Origin: Streptomyces cinerochromogenes
Lineage (GTDB): Bacteria; Actinomycetota; Actinomycetes; Streptomycetales; Streptomycetaceae
Assembly: GCF_014648635.1 (NCBI RefSeq)
Contig: NZ_BMRM01000007.1
Coordinates: 124,001 to 188,000 of the forward strand
Length of the DNA stretch: 64,000 nt
Direction: 5' to 3'
The notes below the pieces were generated by a model, which saw only the letters and a program-made list of their open reading frames with translations, had not been told where the DNA came from and did not search any database. A program made the translations under genes and the position numbers. Shown one piece after another: positions 56,964-64,000 of the stretch (the stretch's first letter is position 1; every line of letters starts with the position of its first letter).

Positions 56964-58250
56964 GGCGTCCTTCGCCATCAGCGCGTCCACCAGCACCGGC
57001 GTCACCAGCTCCACCTGCCATGCCCGCGCGCCGTACCCGGCCAGCGCCGCCGCCACGGATTCGGTGTCGACGACCTTCGGCGGCTCCCAGCAGATCCTGC
57101 GGACCGTGTCCGGAGAGATCACGTTCTCCTGGGGCATGTTCAGCCGCTCGGCCAGAGCGGTCACCCCCGCCCGCGCGGCGGACAGCCGGGCCGCGGCGGC
57201 CGGATCCTTGTCGGCCCAGGCCCGCGGCGGCGGCGGCCCGGTCACCGGCTGGCCCGGCTGCGGCAGGGAGCTGTCGGGCAGGGCCTTGGCCCGGTCGACC
57301 GCGGCCTGCCACTGCTCCAGCTGGCGCCGCCCCATCCGGTGCCCGAACCCGTTCAGCCCGGCGAGGACGTGCACATTGCCCGGCAGGGCCAGCGCGGCCT
57401 CCACGATGGCCGCGTCGCTGAGCACCTTGCCCGGCGACACGTCCCGGCGCTGGGCGATCCGGTCGCGTGTCTGCCACAGCTCCCGGACGACGGCGAGCTG
57501 CCGGCGGCGGCGCACCTTGTGCATCCCGGACGTCCGGCGCCAGGGGTCCTTCCGGGGCTCGGCGGGCGGCGCGCCCGCGATCGCCTCGAACTCCTGGAGC
57601 GCCCACTCCAGCTTGCCCTGCCGGTCCAGCTCCTTCTCCAGGGCGTCCCGCAGGTCGACGAGCAGTTCGACGTCGAGCGCGGCGTACCGCAGCCAGGGCT
57701 CGGGCAGCGGCCGGGTCGACCAGTCGACGGCGGAGTGCCCCTTCTCCAGGACGAAGCCGAGCACGCCCTCCACCATCGCGCCGAGGCCGACCCGGGGGAA
57801 CCCGGCGAGCCGGCCGGCCAGCTCGGTGTCGAACAGGCGGGTCGGGACCATGCCTATCTCGCGCAGGCACGGCAGGTCCTGGGTGGCCGCGTGCAGCACC
57901 CACTCGACGCCGGACAGGGCCTCGCCGAGACCGGACAGGTCGGGGCAGGCGACCGGGTCGATCAGCGCGGTCCCGGCGCCCTCGCGGCGCAGTTGCACCA
58001 GGTACGCGCGCTGGCCGTAGCGGTAGCCGGAGGCGCGCTCGGCGTCCACGGCGACCGGGCCGGAGCCCGCGGCGAACGCGGCGGTCACCTGTGCGAGGCC
58101 GGCCTCGTCGGCGACCACGGGCGGAATGCCCTCGCGGGGTTCGAGCAACGGAGTCGGCGCCCCCGTCACAGAAGATCCGGCGTCGTCCGGAGGGGTGCCT
58201 CCGGAGATACGCAGGGAGCTGTCTGCTGCGGTGTCTTGGGCGTCGGTCAC
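56961..58250 (-). CDS. rnd: ribonuclease D family 3'-5' exonuclease with HRDC domain
   Basis: 429 residues. DEDD exonuclease domain: VAVDAERASGYRYGQRAYL (DxE pair), the QDLPCLRE segment and the YAALDVELLVDLRD motif; then an HRDC nucleic-acid-binding domain (about 225-310) and a C-terminal region. Trims structured RNA 3' ends. GTG start at 58250. The stop TAG is formed exactly at the edge of the MITE-like element (CCTAGGGC on the minus strand), so the present C terminus (LMAKDA) may differ from the ancestral one by a few residues. Confidence 0.9.
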   Translation of the reverse strand: MTDAQDTAADSSLRISGGTPPDDAGSSVTGAPTPLLEPREGIPPVVADEAGLAQVTAAFAAGSGPVAVDAERASGYRYGQRAYLVQLRREGAGTALIDPVACPDLSGLGEALSGVEWVLHAATQDLPCLREIGMVPTRLFDTELAGRLAGFPRVGLGAMVEGVLGFVLEKGHSAVDWSTRPLPEPWLRYAALDVELLVDLRDALEKELDRQGKLEWALQEFEAIAGAPPAEPRKDPWRRTSGMHKVRRRRQLAVVRELWQTRDRIAQRRDVSPGKVLSDAAIVEAALALPGNVHVLAGLNGFGHRMGRRQLEQWQAAVDRAKALPDSSLPQPGQPVTGPPPPRAWADKDPAAAARLSAARAGVTALAERLNMPQENVISPDTVRRICWEPPKVVDTESVAAALAGYGARAWQVELVTPVLVDALMAKDA

Positions 58251-58276
58251 CTGTCAAGGGTATCCGTGTGTGGACG

Positions 58277-58310
58277 GCGCCCGTCGACGGAACGTTCCGT
58301 CGACGGGCGC
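58277..58310 (-). terminator. 34-bp perfect palindrome between response regulator and RNase D genes
   Basis: 17-bp arms starting GCGCCCGTCGACGGAAC, downstream of the response-regulator stop and 27 bp upstream of the RNase D start. Acts as terminator for the former; could also influence the leader of rnd. Confidence 0.75.
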
Positions 58311-58414
58311 GGGAGGGTCGTAAACCAGTCAGATCGGGGCACGGACCGGTTCACGTGAGTGAACGCGGGATTCCGTCGAAAGGGGTATCGGGTGGGCTCA
58401 GTGGGGGATGCGGC

Positions 58415-59074
58415 TCAGTGGATGATCCCGGTGCGCAGGGCCACGGCGACCATGCCGGCGCGGTCGCCCGTGCCGAGCTTGCGGGCGATGCGGGCGAGGT
58501 GGCTCTTCACGGTGAGGGCGGACAGGCCCATGGACACGCCGATCGCCTTGTTCGACTGGCCCTCCGCGACCAGCCGCAGCACCTCGACCTCGCGTCCGGA
58601 CAGCTCGCGGTAGCCGCCCGGGTGGCTCGGGGCACCCGGGGGGCGGCGGTGCATGCGGGCGGCGCCGCCGAGGGGGGAGGCACCGGGTCGGGTGGGGAGC
58701 CCGATGTTGGTGCGGGTCCCGGTGACGACGTAGCCCTTGACGCCCCCGGCCAGGGCGTTGCGGACCGCGCCGATGTCGTCGGCGGCGGACAGGGCGAGTC
58801 CGTTGGGCCAGCCCGCGGCGCGGGTCTCGGACAGCAGGGTGAGGCCGGAGCCGTCGGGGAGGTGGACGTCGGCGACGCAGATGTCGCGCGGGTTGCCGAT
58901 GCGGGGACGAGCCTCCGCGATGGACGAGGCCTCGATGACATCGCGCACGCCGAGCGCCCACAGATGGCGGGTGACGGTGGAGCGGACGCGGGGGTCGGCC
59001 ACGACCACCATGGCGGTCGGCTTGTTCGGGCGGTAGGCGACCAGGCTTGCGGGTTGCTCGAGGAGAACGGACAC
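58415..59074 (-). CDS. orphan LuxR/NarL-type response regulator
   Basis: 219 residues. Receiver-like domain (about 22-130) with the phosphorylatable Asp in VADVHLPDGSG and the Lys in GVKGYVV, but the usual first acidic pair is reduced to a single Asp (VVVADPRV), so phosphorylation may be weak or absent. C-terminal LuxR HTH (about 150-215) with LSGREVEVLRLVAEG and SALTVKSHLARI. A His/Pro/Gly-rich linker joins them. GTG 59074 chosen, with AGGAGG four bases before. No histidine kinase nearby. Position matches SCO6029. Confidence 0.88.
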   Translation of the reverse strand: MSVLLEQPASLVAYRPNKPTAMVVVADPRVRSTVTRHLWALGVRDVIEASSIAEARPRIGNPRDICVADVHLPDGSGLTLLSETRAAGWPNGLALSAADDIGAVRNALAGGVKGYVVTGTRTNIGLPTRPGASPLGGAARMHRRPPGAPSHPGGYRELSGREVEVLRLVAEGQSNKAIGVSMGLSALTVKSHLARIARKLGTGDRAGMVAVALRTGIIH

Positions 59075-59334
59075 CAGGCCTCCTGGGTGGGGGACGGGGC
59101 CGGCTTGTGGGGATGAAGCCGGGACGAACCGTGCTTTCAAGGTCACAGTCGTCTTCGGCAGCAAACTCGTCCGCCTTTAGAGAATGATCACGATCTAGTG
59201 AGTAACAATCTGTGCAATTCGGACACGCGATCGATCACCCGAAGATCGAGTCGGTTCGAGCGGGTGCGATTCGAGTACGGAAAGTGGCCGTATCGACAAA
59301 GAGATGGTCAACAGGGCGTTTCGCGGGTGACCGG
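59075..59334. other. 260-bp intergenic region upstream of the response-regulator gene
   Basis: Relatively AT-rich for this genome around 59170-59310 (for example GAGAATGATCACGATCTAGT), as expected for a promoter of the response-regulator gene. I see no gene and no long repeat. Confidence 0.5.
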
Positions 59335-60012
59335 TCAACGCGACTGTGGACCCCGGCGCTGCGGCAGGGTCACCACCGACGCGTCCCCCGGACCGGCCGG
59401 CGGCAGACCCGCCACCTGCGCCAGCAGATCGCACCACGCGGCCAGGTGCGCGGCGGTGTCCGGCACCCCGCCGAGCCCCTCCCGCGGCGTCCACGACGCC
59501 CGGATCTCGATCTGCGAGGCGGCCGGCCGCTCGGCGAGCCCCCCGAAGTAGTGCGAACTGGCACGCGTGATCGTGCCGCTCGGCTCGCCGTAGCCCAGCC
59601 CGCGCGCCCCCAGCGCCCCGGTCAGCCACGACCAGCACACCTCCGGCAGCAGCGGATCCGCCGCCATCTCCGGCTCCAGCTCCGCGCGTACCAGCGTCAC
59701 CAGCCGGAACGTGCCCCGCCAGGCCTCGTGCCCGGCCGGGTCGTGCAGCAGTACCAGCCGCCCGTCGGCCAGCTCCTGCTCGCCGTCGACCACCACCGCC
59801 TCCAGCGCGTACGCGTACGGCGCGAGCCGCTGCGGGGCGGGCGTCGGCTCCACCTCCACCTGCGGCCTCAGCCGGCAGCCGCGCAGGGCCTCGACCGCGG
59901 TGCGGAAAGCCGGCGGACCCGAGGCACCCGGGTGCCCGTCCGCCTCCTCGGTGTCCTTCACGTCGCCCGTTCCGTCAGCGCTGTCCGACATTCGTCCGTG
60001 AGCCGCAGCCAT
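59335..60012 (-). CDS. DUF3000 domain protein
   Basis: 225 residues, actinobacterial conserved protein of unknown function (DUF3000 by memory). Acidic N terminus, then FRTAVEALRGCRLRPQVEVE and WLTGALGARGLGY segments; no catalytic motif, signal or membrane helix. ATG 60012 used; the ATG at 59991 seven codons downstream is an alternative and neither has a strong ribosome site. Divergent from hemE with 131 bp between, an arrangement kept in streptomycetes. Confidence 0.8.
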   Translation of the reverse strand: MAAAHGRMSDSADGTGDVKDTEEADGHPGASGPPAFRTAVEALRGCRLRPQVEVEPTPAPQRLAPYAYALEAVVVDGEQELADGRLVLLHDPAGHEAWRGTFRLVTLVRAELEPEMAADPLLPEVCWSWLTGALGARGLGYGEPSGTITRASSHYFGGLAERPAASQIEIRASWTPREGLGGVPDTAAHLAAWCDLLAQVAGLPPAGPGDASVVTLPQRRGPQSR

Positions 60013-60143
60013 GCGGGGAAGAGTAAGGGGAAGCGGGGCCCGGTGCAGGGCAAGACACAGTCGGCGGCCCCGGGCGGTCGCGCTCCGGCGGCGGCCCGCA
60101 CACCGGGCGGAGACCGCTTTCGGCGGCATGCGAAACTTGCCTC

Positions 60144-61202
60144 GTGACCGCCAACGAGACCCCGCAGCCGACAGCGACGTACGACAGCGCCTTCCTCCGG
60201 GCGTGCAGGCGCGAGCCCGTGCCGCACACCCCCGTGTGGTTCATGCGCCAGGCCGGCCGCTCCCTGCCCGAGTACCGCAAGGTGCGCGAGGGCGTGCCGA
60301 TGCTGGAGTCCTGCATGCGGCCCGAGCTGGTCACCGAGATCACGCTCCAGCCGGTGCGCCGGCACGACGTGGACGCGGCGATCTTCTTCAGCGACATCGT
60401 CGTCCCGCTGAAGGCCATCGGTCTCGACCTCGACATCAAGCCCGGTGTCGGCCCGGTCGTCGAGCAGCCCGTCCGCACCCGCGCCGACCTGGCCCGGCTG
60501 CGCGACCTCACCCCCGAGGACGTCCCGTACGTCACCGAGGCCATCGGCCTGCTCACCCGCGAGCTGGGAGCCACCCCGCTGATCGGCTTCGCGGGCGCGC
60601 CGTTCACCCTCGCGAGCTACCTGGTCGAGGGCGGTCCCTCGCGCACGTACGAGAACGCCAAGGCGATGATGTACGGCGACCCCGAGCTGTGGGCCGACCT
60701 GCTGGACCGGCTCGCCGACATCACGGCCGCCTTCCTGAAGATCCAGATCGAGGCCGGCGCGAGCGCCGTCCAGCTCTTCGACTCCTGGGCCGGCGCACTG
60801 GCCCCAGCGGACTACCGGAACTCGGTCATGCCCGCCTCCGCGAAGGTCTTCGACGCGGTCGCCGGGTACGGCGTCCCGCGCATCCACTTCGGTGTGGGAA
60901 CCGGCGAGCTGCTGAAGCTCATGGGCGAGGCCGGCGCGGACGTCGTCGGCGTCGACTGGCGCGTCCCGCTGGACGAGGCCGCCCGCCGCGTGGGCCCCGG
61001 CAAGGCGCTCCAGGGCAACCTGGACCCGACCGTCCTGTTCACCGACAAGGACACCGTCGCCGCCAAGGCCCGCGAGGTGCTCGACGCCGCCGCCGGCCTG
61101 GAGGGGCACGTCTTCAACCTCGGCCACGGCGTCATGCCGAACACCGATCCGGACGCGCTGACCCGGCTCGTGGAGTACGTCCACACCGCCACCGCACGCT
61201 GA
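60144..61202 (+). CDS. hemE: uroporphyrinogen decarboxylase
   Basis: 352 residues, full length. Signature [11 protein letters not shown] near the N terminus and [17 protein letters not shown] in the middle; catalytic Asp in FFSDIVVPL. It decarboxylates the four acetate arms of uroporphyrinogen III to coproporphyrinogen III in haem synthesis. GTG start. Convergent with the rhomboid gene, 13 bp apart. Confidence 0.95.
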   Translation: MTANETPQPTATYDSAFLRACRREPVPHTPVWFMRQAGRSLPEYRKVREGVPMLESCMRPELVTEITLQPVRRHDVDAAIFFSDIVVPLKAIGLDLDIKPGVGPVVEQPVRTRADLARLRDLTPEDVPYVTEAIGLLTRELGATPLIGFAGAPFTLASYLVEGGPSRTYENAKAMMYGDPELWADLLDRLADITAAFLKIQIEAGASAVQLFDSWAGALAPADYRNSVMPASAKVFDAVAGYGVPRIHFGVGTGELLKLMGEAGADVVGVDWRVPLDEAARRVGPGKALQGNLDPTVLFTDKDTVAAKAREVLDAAAGLEGHVFNLGHGVMPNTDPDALTRLVEYVHTATAR

Positions 61203-61215
61203 GCCGCCGGCCGGC

Positions 61216-62040
61216 TCACCACGAGTAGTGGGGCCGCGCGCGCCTGCCGAACAGCAGGCCGGGCGGCTCCGGCGGGGGCGGCGTACCGGGCTTGAGCGGC
61301 CAGGCGAACAGCATGCCCGCCACGAAGCCGACCACGTGCGCCGCGTACGCCACCGTGCCCGCCCCGGACACCCCGTGCCCGGACGAGTACACCGCCTGGA
61401 GCCCGAACCAGAAGCCCAGCACCAGCCAGGCGGGCAGGCGCAGCGGCAGGAACACCAGGAACGGCACCAGGACCCACACCCTGGCCTTCGGGTAGAGCAC
61501 CAGATAGGCGCCGAGAACCCCGGCGATCGCGCCGGACGCGCCGATCAGGGGCTCACCGGAGGTGTTGTTGAGCAGCGCGAAGCCGTAGCCGGCCGCGTAG
61601 CCGCAGACGACGTAGAAGAGGAAGTAGCGGATGTGGCCCATCCGGTCCTCGACGTTGTTGCCGAAGATCAGCAGGAAGAGCATGTTGCCGAGCAGGTGCA
61701 GCCAGCCGCCGTGCAGGAACATCGCCGTGAAGACCGACAGCGCGGGGGACTTGTCGTACGCGGGCGGTGCCACGACACAGCCCGGGCCGTGCGGGCCCAC
61801 ACCGATGCCTCCGGTCGGCACCACCCGGGGCATCTGATGGTGGATCAGTTCGCGGGGGACCGCGGCGTAGTGGTCCATGAAGGCCTGGAGGTGGCACAGC
61901 TGGGCCAGGTCGCTGCTGCCGGCCACGGAACCGGCTATGCCGGGCGTGGTGAGGAACACCAGCACGTTGGCGGCGATGAGCGCGTACGTCACCCAGGGCG
62001 TGCGGCGCACCGGGTTCACGTCATGCACGGGGATGACCAC
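61216..62040 (-). CDS. rhomboid family intramembrane serine protease
   Basis: 274 residues with about six to seven membrane helices. The catalytic Ser is in IGASGAIAGVLG (GxSG) and the His in YAAHVVGFVAG; the HGGWLHLLGNMLFL helix carries the oxyanion His/Asn residues. It cleaves membrane proteins within the bilayer. The loop at about 60-95 (HHQMPRVVPTGGIGVGPHG) with several His and Cys is larger than usual. GTG start; poor ribosome site, so the start may be one of the nearby GTG codons. C terminus is Pro-rich. Confidence 0.9.
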   Translation of the reverse strand: MVIPVHDVNPVRRTPWVTYALIAANVLVFLTTPGIAGSVAGSSDLAQLCHLQAFMDHYAAVPRELIHHQMPRVVPTGGIGVGPHGPGCVVAPPAYDKSPALSVFTAMFLHGGWLHLLGNMLFLLIFGNNVEDRMGHIRYFLFYVVCGYAAGYGFALLNNTSGEPLIGASGAIAGVLGAYLVLYPKARVWVLVPFLVFLPLRLPAWLVLGFWFGLQAVYSSGHGVSGAGTVAYAAHVVGFVAGMLFAWPLKPGTPPPPEPPGLLFGRRARPHYSW

Positions 62041-62132
62041 ACAGGAGTAGTGCCCGCGATCGGCCGTGCGAATCGGTGAACGCCGCCGGGCGGGTGTGCG
62101 TATCCCTTCTCAACCGACGTGAGGATCAGGCG

Positions 62133-62414
62133 ATGACGAACGCTCCGCAGGTTCCGGTGATGCACGCTCTGCCCGACGGGGAGGCCGAGCTGTCTCTGGT
62201 GGTACGGCTCCCCTGGGAGGATGTCGCGCGGCTCGGCCAGGAGGCCGGGCGGCTCGCCTCGCAGATGCAGCGGCCCGTGACGCTGGACGAGGCGGTGAGC
62301 TACCGGCTGCGGTCCACCCGTCCCACGGCCACGCACGCGAAGCCCTCCGGGGAGCAGCCGGCGGCCGTGTCCTCCGCGGTCACGTCGCTGCCGCGGATCA
62401 GCGGGACGGCCTAG
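62133..62414 (+). CDS. small conserved protein of unknown function
   Basis: 93 residues. ATG with GAGG upstream. N-terminal half LSLVVRLPWEDVARLGQEAGRLAS looks like one beta strand and an amphipathic helix; the C-terminal half is Ser/Ala/Pro-rich and probably disordered. No motif recognised. Divergent from the rhomboid gene. Confidence 0.6.
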   Translation: MTNAPQVPVMHALPDGEAELSLVVRLPWEDVARLGQEAGRLASQMQRPVTLDEAVSYRLRSTRPTATHAKPSGEQPAAVSSAVTSLPRISGTA

Positions 62415-62479
62415 GCGCGCTCGGAGGTGCGGTGCCGGCGTGGCTCGTCGTGCTGCGGGGTGCGGTTCCCCGTGCCCCT

Positions 62480-63883
62480 TCAGGCCGGCCGGCCCGCCCG
62501 CACCTTCGCCGTCGCCTTCCTCGCCGCCACCAGTACCGGGTCCCACACCGGTGAGAACGGCGGGGCGTAGCCCAGGTCCAGCGCCGTCATCTGTTCCACC
62601 GTCATCTGCGCGGTGAGCGCCACCGCCGCGATGTCGACCCGCTTCGCCGCGCCCTCCCGGCCGACGATCTGCACACCGAGCAGCCGGCCGGTGCGGGACT
62701 CGGCGAGCATCTTGACCGTCATGGGGGCGGCACCGGGGTAGTAGCCGGCGCGGCTGGTCGACTCGACGGTGACCGTCTCGAAGCGCAGGCCGGCGCGGCG
62801 GGCGTCCTTCTCCCGCAGCCCGGTCCGGGCGATCTCCAGGTCGCAGACCTTGCTGACCGCCGTGCCGACGACCCCGGGGAAGGTGGCGTAACCGCCGCCG
62901 GCGTTGGTGCCGATGACCTGGCCGTGCTTGTTGGCGTGGGTGCCGAGCGGCACGTACTGCACCTGCCCGGAGACCAGGTTGAGCACCTCCACGCAGTCGC
63001 CGCCCGCCCAGATGTTCTCGTGCCCGCGCACCCGCATCGCGAGGTCGGTGAGCAGACCGCCGTGGGCGCCGAGCGGCAGTCCGGCCGCGCGGGCGAGGGT
63101 GGTCTCCGGGCGGACGCCGATGCCCAGGACCACCACGTCCGCCGGGTACTCGGCGTCCTCCGTGGCCACCGCCCGCACCCGGCCGTCCTCGCCGGTGAGC
63201 AGCTTCGTGACCTCGGCGTCGTCGACCATGGTGATGCCGAGGCCCTCCATGGCCCGGTGCACCAGCCGGCCCATGTCCGGGTCGAGTGTCGACATGGGCT
63301 CCTTGCCGCGGTTGACGACCGTCACCTCGAAGCCCCGGTTGATCAGCGCCTCGGCCATCTCGACACCGATGTAACCGGCCCCGACGACCACCGCCCTGCG
63401 GCCCCGTGTGCGGGCCAGCGTGTCGAGCAGGGCCTGCCCGTCGTCCAGTGTCTGCACGCCGTGCACGCCGGGGGCGTCCACACCGGGAAGGTCGGGGCGG
63501 ACCGGGCGGGCCCCGGTGGCGATGACGAGCTTGTCGTACGGCGTCCAGGACTCGGCACCGGAATCGACGTCACGCGCGCGTACCCGCTGCCCGGGCACGT
63601 CGATCTCCGTGACCTCGGTGCGCATCCGCAGATCGATCCCGCGCGCGCGGTGCTCCTCGGGCGTCCGCGCGATGAGCCGGTCCCGTTCGGGGACCTCGCC
63701 GCCCACCCAGTACGGGATCCCGCACGCCGAGAAGGAGGTGAAGTGGCCGCGCTCGAACGCCACGATCTCCAGCTCCCCGGGGCCCTTCAGCCTCCGTGCC
63801 TGCGATGCCGCGGACATGCCCGCGGCATCGCCGCCGACCACGACCAGCCGCTCCCTGCCGCCCCGCCCCTCGCTCATGCTCAT
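62480..63883 (-). CDS. FAD/NAD(P)-dependent disulfide reductase, CoA-disulfide-reductase-like
   Basis: 467 residues. FAD motif VVVGGDAAGMSAASQ at the N terminus, single redox Cys in SFSACGIPYWVGG (as in CoA-disulfide reductase and NADH oxidases), NAD motif VVVGAGYIGVEMAEAL (about residue 160) and the second FAD motif IWAGGDCVEV. C-terminal dimerisation domain present. It likely reduces a low-molecular-weight disulfide or polysulfide with NAD(P)H. ATG at 63883; a second Met two codons on. Confidence 0.88.
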   Translation of the reverse strand: MSMSEGRGGRERLVVVGGDAAGMSAASQARRLKGPGELEIVAFERGHFTSFSACGIPYWVGGEVPERDRLIARTPEEHRARGIDLRMRTEVTEIDVPGQRVRARDVDSGAESWTPYDKLVIATGARPVRPDLPGVDAPGVHGVQTLDDGQALLDTLARTRGRRAVVVGAGYIGVEMAEALINRGFEVTVVNRGKEPMSTLDPDMGRLVHRAMEGLGITMVDDAEVTKLLTGEDGRVRAVATEDAEYPADVVVLGIGVRPETTLARAAGLPLGAHGGLLTDLAMRVRGHENIWAGGDCVEVLNLVSGQVQYVPLGTHANKHGQVIGTNAGGGYATFPGVVGTAVSKVCDLEIARTGLREKDARRAGLRFETVTVESTSRAGYYPGAAPMTVKMLAESRTGRLLGVQIVGREGAAKRVDIAAVALTAQMTVEQMTALDLGYAPPFSPVWDPVLVAARKATAKVRAGRPA

Positions 63884-63910
63884 GGGAACACGCTACGGGC
63901 TGCGGGCACT

Positions 63911-64000
63911 TCAGTCCCGCCCGGTCTCCTCCGCCGGGTCCGGGGCCGGGCGGGCCGACGGCAGCGGGCCGAGCGCGGTCGTCGCGGGCGCGGGCCCGGC
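63911..64000 (-). CDS. C-terminal end of a gene running out of the window
   Basis: 30 codons open to the window edge, ending in TGA, reading a Pro/Ala-rich acidic tail (PDPAEETGRD at the end), with GC-rich third positions. Same strand as the flavoprotein gene and 27 bp upstream of it, so possibly co-transcribed. Too short to name. Confidence 0.4.
   Translation of the reverse strand, partial: AGPAPATTALGPLPSARPAPDPAEETGRD

Overview
The window is typical Streptomyces chromosome: very high GC, GTG starts, GC-rich third codon positions, many 4-bp translational overlaps (ATGA/GTGA) and long GC-rich hairpins as terminators. From roughly 18.4 kb to the right end the gene order (HTH-MurA, aconitase, a SpoIIE-type phosphatase, ngcEFG, a ROK regulator, xylFGH, dxs, fadB/thiolase, RNase D, LuxR-type regulator, DUF3000, hemE) matches, from memory, the SCO5998-SCO6035 neighbourhood of S. 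coelicolor. The left end (two sugar permeases plus a GH3 enzyme) looks like dasB-dasC-dasD, which in S. coelicolor lies far away (about SCO5233-5235). Between these two conserved blocks sits an accessory region.

Layout. 1-2.75 kb: end of a chitobiose-type ABC transporter operon and its cytoplasmic beta-N-acetylglucosaminidase. 2.86-18.25 kb: a specialised-metabolite gene cluster. Its plus-strand arm has five translationally coupled genes (PhyH-type oxygenase, a protein of unknown function with the only TTA codon I found, an ornithine-decarboxylase-like PLP enzyme, a GNAT acetyltransferase, an MFS exporter). Its minus-strand arm has SbnA and SbnB homologues (supply of L-2,3-diaminopropionate), a SyrP-like 2-oxoglutarate oxygenase, a one-module NRPS (half C domain-A-T-TE), a Pls-like membrane protein (T domain, membrane helices, three left-handed beta-helix modules, but no A domain) and an orphan dTDP-glucose 4,6-dehydratase. 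I infer a split, two-protein relative of the poly-amino-acid synthetases working with a diamino acid; this is the best candidate for an undescribed system.

18.4-28.6 kb: HTH-MurA fusion, Asp-rich repeat lipoprotein, aconitase with an iron-box-like site, sensor phosphatase and a stand-alone DnaK. 28.6-45.3 kb: carbohydrate block with two convergent secreted GH92 alpha-mannosidases sharing a LacI-type operator motif, NgcEFG-type transporter preceded by a DasR-like site, ROK regulator (rok7B7-like) and xylose transporter xylFGH. 45.5-64 kb: a small secreted unknown protein, dxs, amino-acid permease, GT39-like membrane protein, NYN/PIN-like protein, beta-propeller-like protein, fatty-acid oxidation pair, RNase D with a MITE-like element at its stop codon, an orphan response regulator, DUF3000, hemE, rhomboid protease, a small protein and a CoA-disulfide-reductase-like flavoprotein.

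No tRNA, rRNA, CRISPR array or intact insertion sequence was recognised. All similarity statements are from reading the sequence and from memory of the families; no database search was run.
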